This document shows positions 44,655-64,000 of a DNA stretch of 64,000 bases, piece after piece (within the stretch, counting starts at the first letter, position 1; the number at the start of each line of letters is the position of its first letter). A program made the position numbers and the translations under genes. The stretch covers positions 496,001 through 560,000 of the forward strand of contig JBAIAC010000129.1 of NCBI GenBank assembly GCA_037349315.1. The letters run 5' to 3'. Source of the stretch: Chelydra serpentina (lineage: Eukaryota; Chordata; Testudines; Chelydridae). Below the pieces are notes generated by a model. It did not search any database and had not been told where the DNA came from. It saw only the letters and a program-made list of their open reading frames with translations.

Positions 44655-45708
44655 TCCTGGTGACGGGCAACCCCGCCCTGCCTGGCTCCATGGCCTGGGG
44701 GCCATGGGTTTCCACCCAAGGCAAGAAGGGGTTAATGGACCACCCAAAAGCCCTGTTAGCCCAACTGGTGCAGGGGGCAGCTGTGTGGGCAGGAGGAGAG
44801 AGGGCAGTGCGTGGGGGTGGCAGAGGAGGTGGGCCTAGGGCAGGCTGGGGCCGAGCAGGTCTGTGAGAGGCCCGGCCACGCGCCAAATGCTAGCAGTGCC
44901 TCACCCTCACTTGGCTGGTCTGGCGGGTGCTGCTAAACCCATGGCCAAGGCGGCACCGGGAGCAAACCGCAGCAGCAGGCTCAGGGTGGGCCTCCGCTCT
45001 GCTCTCCCGGCCCCTCCGCCCGGCCCCGGCTTTGCCTTCACAAGCCTCTAACCCGCAGGCTGAGGAGCTCAGAGACGGGCACAGCCAGGGCCGGTGGCTG
45101 GCAGGAGACGTGCCGGTGAGCACGCCCGGGTGTAGCTCCCCCCGCCCCGGAGCACCCAGGCCTGGCTCACCCTGTTCTGGGGCACCCCTCTGGAGGCAGA
45201 GAGTAGGGGACAGGGCCCTCGCCCTATGCGTGGGAAGGGGCAGAGCTGGGGCTTGTAGAAGGGTGTCCCTCTGCCCGCCCCTTTGGCTGTGGGCAGCCAG
45301 TGAGCCGGGCTGCAGCAGTCATGGCACAGACTCTGCTAAGGCTGGGGCCCAGCACCCCACTCCCCTGGGAGCAGCCGGCTGGGGTAGCAAGGAGGGGAGG
45401 TCACTCCCATGTGCCCTCTGTCCAAGGTGGCCATGGAGGCTGGTGGCGGAGTGGTCTGCAGGGTGTGTGTGTGTCCGCCCGCCCCGCAGCCTCACACCCC
45501 GCATGCTATGGGGTTCGCTAATGCACAGCTGTATCCAGCCAGCGTCCCCGGCAGAGCCGCGCCGGCAGCCCCCAGGATCCTGCACTCCCGAGCCTGGCTC
45601 CACTGCCAGGCCCCAGCGGGACAGGGCAGCCATTAGCGTCGGCCCCTGGACTGAGCTGCCGACGGGCCCGGGCCCGGGCCCAGGGCAGGAGGCTGGAGCC
45701 CTGCAGGG

Positions 45709-45833
45709 TCACCCAGAGGCCTCGTCCTCGTAGGCGATCGCGATCCCCCTCCGGCCCGGCACGGCCTTTGTCACCGGCGTCTGGCCCAGCTGCTGCTCCA
45801 AGCCCCGCCAACTGCGCGACTCCAGGAAGGAAG
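45709..45833 (-). CDS. DPH2: DPH2 exon 6 with stop
   Basis: Completes Ala437, then [40 protein letters not shown] and TGA. The [12 protein letters not shown] tail is the diagnostic C-terminus of vertebrate DPH2. Acceptor GTTCCCAG. Confidence 0.95.
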
Positions 45834-48800
45834 CTGGGAACGAGGGAGGGAGCGGTTAGCAGGGACTGGGCACAGCCCTGTGGGGAGCTCCCAGCTCTCC
45901 AGCCCTGGGCTCTCCCAGCAGGGGGCGCTGCAGGGACAGGAGCACTGGCTGGGGGGGTTCCGGATACTCCAGCCCCAGCAGGGGGCGCTGAGGGAGTGGG
46001 GCAGGGGGGCTGGCTGGGGAGGTTCCGGATACTCCTGCTGCGGGGAGTGGGGCAGGGGGGCTGGCAGGTGGGGGGGTGTTCCAGATACTCCAGCCCCAGC
46101 AGGGGGCGCTGAGGGAGTGGGGCAGGGGGGCTGGCTGGGGAGGTTCCGGATACTCCTGCTGCAGGGAGTGGGGCAGGAGGGCTGGCGGGTGGGGGAGTGT
46201 TCCGGATACTCCAGCCCCAGCAGGGGGCGCTGAGGGAGTGGGGCAGGGGGGCTGGCTGGGGAGGTTCCGGATACTCCTGCTGCAGGGAGTGGGGCAGGAG
46301 GGCTGGCGGGTGGGGGGGTGTTCCGGATACTCCAGCCCCAGCAGGGGGCGCTGTGGGTAGAGGTTTGGTGTTACTTTTCTGGGGTGGACAGCGGACACGG
46401 AGGGTAAATAAAGCCAAGTACAAACCAGCCGGGCTGATCTTGGCCAGTGCGAGCGCCGGGTTCCTGCAGGCCAGGGCAGAGCTGGAGGACGGGGCCGGGG
46501 AGCTGGAGAGCCCAGCCGCCCGCAGCTCCCCCGTGATCAGCGACACGTCGGGAACGTCGCCGTCCCCGGGGACCGTCTCTGGGAAGCCGACATGCGCACA
46601 GCCACCTGCCAGGGGGAGAGACATCAGAGAGCAGCCTCCAGGGGGTGGCCCACCCCAAATCCACCCTACCAGGCCGGGGCCCACACCGGGGTCACCCTGC
46701 ATCCGGAGCCTCACTGAGTCCAGCTCACCCAGTGAGTCAGGGTGGGAGCCGTGTGGCCAGATAACGTGAGAACTGGGTATGGCAGGGCTCCCGGCTACTC
46801 CAGCCCTGGCCCCTCCCAGCAGGGGGCGCTGCGGAGAGCAGGACAGAGTGCTGGCTGGGGAGGGAGGGGGGAGCCCCAGGCCCAGCCCCTCCCAGCAGGG
46901 GGGTGCTGCAGAGAGCAGAGTGCTGGCTGGGGGGGAGCCCCAGCCCCGGCCCCTCCCACCAGGGGGCGCTGCGGAGAGCAGACAGAGTGCTGGCTGGGGG
47001 GGAGCCCCAGCCCCGGCCCCTCCCACCAGGGGGCGCTGCGGAGAGCAGAGTGCTGGCTGGGGGGGAGCCCCAGCCCCTTCCAGCAGGGGGCGCTGCGGAG
47101 AGCAGACAGAGTGCTGGCTGGGGGGGAGCCCCAGACCCGGCCCCTCCCACCAGGGGGCGCTGCCATCGCTCCCGGCGGCTCTGGCACGGGGCCGGCCTGG
47201 TACCTGGCAGCAGGTCTCTGAAGTCGGTGACGTAGAGGCTGCTCCACTCCCGGGCTGGGTTGCAGGCCAGCTCCAGCTCGTAGGGCGTCACCACGGGCCG
47301 GTAGAAGTCCCTGGAGTCCAGCAGGGAGTTCTGGGGACAGGCCACCAGCACGAACACATCCACCTCCGGGAAGTTCGCCAGCTTGGCGGGGCTCAGCTTG
47401 CCCATGGCCAGGGTGTAGCTGCGCTTGCCAGCCCGGCGCAGGGCGCCCCGCAAGTGCGCCAGGACGGAGAGGTAGCCGGCCACGCCCAGCGTGCCCACCA
47501 GGATGCCCACCACGCGGGCGTCCCGGGCCCGCTCCACCAGGTAGAGGCGCCGCAGCAGCGCCCGGTTGCCGCCGAGGCTCTCGTGCCGGCCGCGGCCCGT
47601 GGCCGGGTCGAAGGAGCTGAAGGGACAGCGGTTCCAGCTCAGCATGAAGTTGGCGAGGGCCAGGCCCTCGGCGCCCACGTAGAACACGGCGTAGTCCTGC
47701 AGCCCGCGCGGCGCCGCCACGGCAACCAGGCGCCCAAACTGCCGCACCAGCCCCGGGCCCTGCGGGCAGTCGGGGGCCCCGGCGCTCGCTAGCCGGGAGA
47801 AGACGACGTGGGGGTACTCCGGGCCCAGCAGCTGCTCCAGCTCGCCTGGAAGGGGGATGAGAGGCTGAGCAGGCCCCACGCAGGCCAGCCCCGGGCAGGG
47901 CCAGGAGAGAGCTGCCAGGCCGGGGCAGCAGGGGCCCGGTTTGGTTCCTGCTGCTGCACCCCCCCAGGCCGGGCTGACACTGCACCCCATATTCACCACA
48001 GCGGCGTGATTCTGATGGGTCTGAGATTAGTCATGTGAGGGGTCTCCAGGAACGTGAGGATTTGCTGGGTAGGATCACCCGATTCGTGGGCACGTGTCAG
48101 TTTTGTATCTGGACATTGACTAGGGACCTGTACTTCGAATGGGCTCGCTCTGGGTGACACCCACAGCCAGCCTGGCGGGTACAGCCAGGAAGAAGCCAGA
48201 CAGCGCCGATGGCCCATCAGCAAAGCCAATGGACCATGGAAGAGCTGAGCCGGCCGGTGAACATTTCAGCCGGCCAGTGAGTAATGGCTGCTATGACCCA
48301 ACAAGGACATGTGACCAGACCACACTGAACTCCATTTTGGTACCTGTATTTTTCCACAAACTGGGCTGGGAACTTAGCTGGAAACAAAGGGTTCCCGCCA
48401 AAGTGAGAGACTATATACGGTGGGGAGAGACATCATGATTGGGCTTCACTCCCCCCACAACTCAACACCTGGGAGAAGGACTTGGCCTGGGGGAGGGGAA
48501 CCCAGGCTGCACTCAAATGCAGTCTGTGCCTTAATCTGCAAGCCGGCTTGTACCATCCGTCAGGGTGAGAAATGGCTCATTCAGATCCCATCTATCCAGG
48601 ATGTTAGGCTTGGTTTGTGGTTTTGTTTATTTGCTAGGTATCTGCTTTGATCTGTTTGCTGTCCCTCAGAATCACTTACAATCTCTTTCCGTAGTTAATA
48701 AAACTTGTTTTATGTTTCATCTTAACCAGTGTGACTAAGTGAAGCGTCTGGGAAATCTCCGCTTGGTTAACGCAGGTTTGTTGGGCATCTCCCTCCGTCC

Positions 48801-50530
48801 CTGAGGGAACGATATGAGCGAGCTTGCACTGAACCGATCCACGGGCTGTGCAAGGCGCTAGAATACTGGGTTAGACTCCAGTAGGGGAGCAAGGCTGGGG
48901 AATTGGCGGGTGTCTCCTGGAGGGGCTCAGGTAAAGCACTCAGGGCGCTCGGTTGGGTGTGTGGCGCCACCTGCTGTCATGTTGGGTGATAACGGCCTGG
49001 AGGGGCCGGCTGAATCCCCAGCAGAGCAGTGGGGGAAGGGCCCAGCTGGATGGTTCAGGGGGCCCAGCGGTTCCCACGGCCCCCAGACTGAACCCCAGGG
49101 GTGCCAACCCGTCACGCACGGCCCACCCCGGGTGCAGCTCTCACCTAGCGCGTGGGCGTAGACCACGTCACTCAGCACCACCACGTGGCTCCGGCGGTCA
49201 GGGTAGAGCTCCCGGAAGGCCCCCGCGCAGCGCTCTGTGTCCAGGGGCTGCCGGCCAAAGACGTGCAGCACCGGCAGCTTTCTGCAGGGGCTGAGACAGG
49301 CGGGGCCGTAGTGCACCACGGCCTCCGCCCCCACGTGCTCCGCAGCCACCTCGTCCACACAGCAGCTACCGGGGAAGGGAAAGGATCAGCCGGAGACACG
49401 GCGACCGGGGCGGGCCGTGGGCAGGGCAGGGCAGGAGGCTGCTCTCCGCTGCCCCCACCTCCTCCGGCTGGGCCCTGCGCTCCGACACCGGGGTGCCCAG
49501 CACCGCTTTGGGCAACCTCCCCAGAGCCTGCACTGGACATGGGGGGGCCCTGGCAGCCCAGCAGTGAGCCCCCCAGAGGCGTGGGGATTCACAGGAGCCC
49601 CTCAAACCAACGGGGCTGGCACGGGCGACCCAGCAGTCAAATCAAGCCCAAAGCTGCCGTCTTTACGGGGCGGGGTACGAGGGGAGTGGCTGTAGTGGGA
49701 TCTGGCACAGAATGATCAGGACGGGCGTGTTAACAGGACCCGGGGGGAGCAGTGAGAGAGCCACCCCGCCCCTCCGGGGCACCTACCTGCCGTACGACGT
49801 GTCCCCCAGGATGTACATTTTGCTGCCGGTCTGCGCCTCCATCTTAGCTGCGACGGCGGCTGAATCTGCCAGGAGCTCGTCGGGGAACTGCAGGGCAACC
49901 TGCCGGGGGGGCCAGCGCAGGGAGATGTGGATACATACAAGGCCCAGCTCCCCCCTCCCATATGGAGCCACTGCCCAGCCACGCTTAGGGCAGCCCCAGC
50001 GCCCCATGCAGCGGAACAGGAATCTCTACAGCCAGCTGGGGCCCTAGTGAGCCGCTGGGGCCCGGGTCAGGGAGCCCAGGAGCTGTTCAGTTCTCTGTGA
50101 CACCCCCTCACAGCTGGGGGCTGCTCCCTGCTCCACCGGCCGGGACTCCAGGACAATCCCCAGGGAGCCTGCCCCGGCTCTCTGGCGAGGCGGGGCCAGG
50201 CTGAAGGGCGCCTGGGGCCACAGCTCTGTGGGAGGGTCTGGAGCAGCGGCAGCCCGGTGTGGGCCTGCACCCGGGGGTGAGAGGTGGGGGTGACGCCAGC
50301 GCGCTACCCAGGGGAGCTCAAGGACCACGCGGGCGCTCGGCGGGGGGAGAACGTCTGAGCCCTCGGCAGCGACTCACCCTGCAAAACCCGCTCGCTGTGA
50401 CGAAGGCCGCGGCTCGCTCCAGCTCGTAGAACTCAGCGAGGGCCTCAGCGGGGGTCCTGCCACTTGGCTCCTTGGCAGCCAAGGCCCTCTGGACCACCTC
50501 GGCCCCATCGCTACTGAAGAGGGTCGCCAT
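45709..50530 (-). CDS. DPH2: Diphthamide biosynthesis subunit 2, complete
   Basis: DPH2 pairs with DPH1 in the cytosol for the first diphthamide step: a non-classical radical-SAM enzyme moves the 3-amino-3-carboxypropyl group of S-adenosylmethionine to the target histidine of eEF2. Six exons (50530-50378, 49899-49787, 49365-49145, 47845-47204, 46605-46426, 45833-45709) give 477 residues; I recall 489 in human. Landmarks: [91 protein letters not shown]. Cys90, Cys91 and Cys112 have the spacing I recall for the iron-sulfur cysteines of yeast Dph2. The start ATG has A at -3 and G at +4. It is convergent with IPO13 and divergent from ATP6V0B. Confidence 0.96.
45910..46356 (+). repeat. Tandem repeat in DPH2 intron 5 with CTCF-type cores
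   Basis: A unit of about 121 bp repeats GTTCCGGATACTCC and CCAGCAGGGGGCGCTG, followed by a GGGAGTGGGGCAGGGGGGCT block. The CTCF-like core lies at 45915-45930, 45975-45990, 46096-46111, 46217-46232 and 46338-46353, always on the plus strand. Confidence 0.9.
46426..46605 (-). CDS. DPH2: DPH2 exon 5
   Basis: Completes Gly377, then [30 protein letters not shown], a Ser/Ala/Pro-rich stretch, and [10 protein letters not shown] plus one base of Ala. It lies between two CTCF-motif repeat tracts. Acceptor CTGGCAG; the donor GTTTGT is unusually weak. Confidence 0.9.
46797..47165 (+). repeat. Tandem repeat in DPH2 intron 4 with CTCF-type cores
   Basis: A ~50-75 bp unit: CCACCAGGGGGCGCTG, then CGGAGAGCAGACAGAGTGCT and GGCTGGGGGGGAGCCCCAG. 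Cores lie at 46816-46831, 46956-46971, 47023-47038, 47080-47095 and 47147-47162, plus one spoiled by an extra G near 46892. All are on the plus strand. Confidence 0.9.
47204..47845 (-). CDS. DPH2: DPH2 exon 4 (largest)
   Basis: 642 bases covering residues 163-377: [20 protein letters not shown], then [47 protein letters not shown] and TDFRDLLP. Acceptor CCTTCCAG, donor GTACCA. The reading frame runs open into intron 4, which is why a longer apparent ORF exists here. Confidence 0.95.
48030..48960 (+). mobile_element. Retroviral LTR in DPH2 intron 3, antisense to DPH2
   Basis: It shows a TATATA box (48412-48417), AATAAA (48697-48702), and blocks such as GGGTTCCCGCC and CAACTCAACACCTGG that resemble a common turtle LTR. 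No gag, pol or env frame adjoins it, so it is probably a solo LTR. The borders are approximate. Confidence 0.65.
49145..49365 (-). CDS. DPH2: DPH2 exon 3 (cysteine-bearing)
   Basis: Completes Ser89, then [30 protein letters not shown] and on to VVYAHAL plus one base of Gly163. Holds Cys90, Cys91, Cys112 and Cys116. Acceptor CCGGTAG, donor GTGAGA. Confidence 0.95.
49787..49899 (-). CDS. DPH2: DPH2 exon 2
   Basis: Encodes [20 protein letters not shown] to [12 protein letters not shown] plus two bases of Ser89. Acceptor CCCCGGCAG, donor GTAGGT. Confidence 0.95.
50378..50530 (-). CDS. DPH2: DPH2 exon 1
   Basis: Encodes [20 protein letters not shown] to TASGFCR (51 codons), ending in phase 0 at donor GTGAGT. 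The start is set by similarity to the human N-terminus (MESMFSSPAEAALQR) and a good Kozak context. Confidence 0.93.
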
Positions 50531-50939
50531 GGTTACCCCAGCATCACCTGCGCACCGGGAGGGACGCTCGAGTCTTTATCGGGGTTTGTCCGCGCTCCGG
50601 AGGCTGCAGCGGCGGCTGTGAGGGGTCAGGCAGACACTGCAGGGCCGGGGAACCCCTCGGCTGGGCGTAGGTACCCCGCCTCCCCGCCCCCCAGCCTGGC
50701 CCCGGACACACGGTTTCCCCGCGGCGCTCACGCCCCTGAGCGACTCTGCTGCTGAGCGGGGCCTGGAACAGCCGCTCGGGGAGGGCGTCACCAGCCCCCA
50801 CGCGGCCCCCGGGGAGGGAGGGGGCAGGAAAGCGCTGGGCAGAGCTCCCCAGCTGGCCCCAGGGCAGAGGGGCCCCCTACGCTGGCTCCCTAGCCTGGGG
50901 ACGGGGACTCGGGGCCTTTCGCCTCTAGGGGGCGCCGAC

Positions 50940-51300
50940 CCCGATCCGGCTCCAGAGTGGGGGTCTGGCTGACTGGGGGGGTGAGGTCGGGGGGGGGGGG
51001 CGAGGTCGGGAGTGGCAACTGGGGCTGGCGGGGGGGCAAAGTGGGGGGCGGGGGTCTGGCTGGCTGGGGGGGATGAGGTGGGGGCAGCTGGGGGGCAAAG
51101 CGGGGGCGGGGGTCTGGCTGGCTGGGGGGGACCTGGGGGGCAAAGTGGGGGGCGGGGTCTGGCTGGCTCGGGGGGGTGAGGTGGGGGGAGCTGGGGGGCA
51201 AAGTGGGGGGCGGGGTCTGGCTGGCTCGGGGGGGTGAGGTGTGGGGAGCTGGGGGGCAAAGTGGGGGGCGGGGTCTGGCTGGCTCGGGGGGGCCGGGCAC
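50940..51300 (+). repeat. G-rich minisatellite between the divergent starts
   Basis: About six copies of a ~58-bp unit: GTCTGGCTGGCTCGGGGGGG, TGAGGTGGGGGGAGCTGGGG, GGCAAAGTGGGGGGCGGG. The plus strand is G-rich and could form G-quadruplexes (inference). Confidence 0.85.
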
Positions 51301-51506
51301 TGGCCGCCTGGGGGGTCCCCGTGGGTGCCGGGCGCGGAGCGGGGTAAGTAGCCCGTAGTCCGGCGCCCGGGTCTGATCGTCACTAGGGCCCAGAGTGAAC
51401 AGCCCCCGCCCCACGGGGGGTCCCAGCCTCCCCCACTCACCGGCCTCCCCAGCACAAACCATGTGGACTCACCCGGGCCTCGCTTCCAGGGCAAGGACAG
51501 AGCCAG

Positions 51507-51709
51507 CCAATGACGAGCCGGCATTGTCCCCGCCTGGAAATCCCGCCCCCAGAGCTCGGAGCCAATCGCATCACGTTTGGGAGCGAGGATGCGGCCGCAG
51601 CCAATGGCAGGAGCCGGCACAGACGGGCGGGGAGGAAGGGGCTGGCGCGGAGCACTCTGGGCTTTGTAGTTTGGTCCCCCTGGTACCGCCCGCCGTCTCC
51701 GGAGCCAAT
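51507..51709 (+). promoter_or_regulatory. Four CCAAT boxes (NF-Y type)
   Basis: CCAAT occurs at 51507-51511, 51562-51566, 51601-51605 and 51705-51709, all in plus orientation, 122-324 bases upstream of the ATP6V0B start codon. Confidence 0.65.
51652..51670 (-). promoter_or_regulatory. ZNF143/THAP11-type site
   Basis: The minus strand reads ACTACAAAGCCCAGAGTGC, close to the known SBS consensus (ACTACAnnTCCCAGnnTGC). Such sites are common in housekeeping and divergent promoters. Confidence 0.65.
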
Positions 51710-51725
51710 CGCCAGCCTCGCCTCG

Positions 51726-51733
51726 GTCACGTG
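51726..51733 (+). promoter_or_regulatory. CLEAR-type E-box (TFEB/USF)
   Basis: GTCACGTG, 98 bases before the ATP6V0B start, matches eight bases of the CLEAR consensus GTCACGTGAC. Weaker E-boxes follow: GTCACATG at 51753 and CAGGTG at about 51769. V-ATPase genes are known TFEB targets. Confidence 0.6.
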
Positions 51734-51830
51734 CGGGGCCCCGGCGCGCCCGGTCACATGGTGTGAGTCAGGTGACCTGCTCGCCTCCTGGCCGGTCCTT
51801 CCCCGCAGTCCGCGCTGAGGAGCCGCCGCC

Positions 51831-63852
<12,022 letters not shown>

Positions 63853-64000
63853 GCCCCTGCCCGTTCCGGCCTGGCCCCCTGCGGGCGCGACTGTACATAT
63901 TTATTTAATGTTTCTATTTCCTGAGCGGGGGCATTGCTTCGCCGCGTCGGGCGCGGGAGCCCAGGTGTATAGACCCGTCCCTGCTGATCCGCCGCCCGCT
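63853..64000 (+). other. ATP6V0B 3' UTR (start)
   Basis: Follows the stop codon; contains TGTACATATTTATTTAATG at about 63892 but no standard poly(A) hexamer before the window ends. Confidence 0.7.

Larger units (their letters stand above)
42068..45708. other. IPO13/DPH2 tail-to-tail interval
   Basis: Contains the 3' UTRs of two convergent genes and a CR1 3' fragment at 44325-44478. A minus-strand ATTAAA at 44654-44649 is the best candidate DPH2 poly(A) signal. Otherwise the DNA is GC-rich with no recognised feature. Confidence 0.6.
50531..51830. promoter_or_regulatory. Divergent CpG-rich promoter interval, DPH2 / ATP6V0B
   Basis: 1.3 kb separates the two start codons. It is CpG-dense and has no TATA box. 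The half next to ATP6V0B has four CCAAT boxes, a ZNF143-type site and E-boxes; the half next to DPH2 is GC-rich; a G-rich minisatellite lies between. Transcription start sites were not determined. Confidence 0.65.

Noticed and set aside
45518..47026. 502-codon minus-strand open frame
   Set aside because: It is DPH2 exon 5 read through flanking tandem repeats; the Pro/Ser-rich parts are intron repeats and the true protein uses the splice sites given.
46737..47999. 420-codon minus-strand open frame starting before DPH2 exon 4
   Set aside because: Residues from [12 protein letters not shown] to TDFRDLLPG are exon 4; the ends are intron sequence that happens to stay open.

Overview
The window is vertebrate nuclear DNA, GC-rich and full of introns. 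The repeats point to a reptile, most likely a turtle (a crocodilian is the main alternative): many CR1 LINE copies with 3' ends of the turtle/crocodile type, fold-back hAT-like MITEs, a decayed hAT transposon and retroviral LTRs. There are no bacterial genes, no CRISPR array and no intact mobile gene.

Three conserved single-copy genes account for all the recognised host coding sequence. (1) IPO13 (importin-13, + strand) fills 10985-42067. Eighteen exons are in the window and encode the last 689 residues; the N-terminal part (about 270 residues by comparison with human) must lie upstream of base 1. (2) DPH2 (diphthamide synthesis subunit, - strand) is complete: six exons, 50530 down to 45709, 477 residues. 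(3) ATP6V0B (V-ATPase proteolipid c'', + strand) has a complete CDS: eight exons, 51831-63852, 205 residues; its 3' UTR runs to or past the window end. Every junction given is GT-AG and every reading frame closes across the splice sites.

Layout: 1-10984 is intron of IPO13 (between human-style exons 2 and 3), packed with MITEs and CR1 fragments. 10985-42067 is IPO13, with a hAT element (11723-13362), an LTR (14411-15259), a long CR1 (17050-20085), a minisatellite (28257-29070) and an 8.4-kb intron (31662-40094). 42068-45708 separates the convergent IPO13 and DPH2. DPH2 introns 4 and 5 carry tandem repeats whose units each contain a CTCF-type core; intron 3 carries an LTR. DPH2 and ATP6V0B are divergent, with a CpG-rich promoter interval (50531-51830) holding four CCAAT boxes, a ZNF143-type site and a CLEAR-type E-box. 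ATP6V0B intron 1 (7 kb) opens with a G-rich minisatellite.

The genes are housekeeping neighbours, not one pathway: nuclear transport, eEF2 modification and organelle acidification. No undescribed protein system was found. The most unusual points are the array of ten CTCF-consensus cores inside DPH2, the orientation of DPH2 relative to what I recall in human, the inverted-dimer structure of the hAT element, and an AT-rich island around one IPO13 exon with a possible stop-containing alternative exon.
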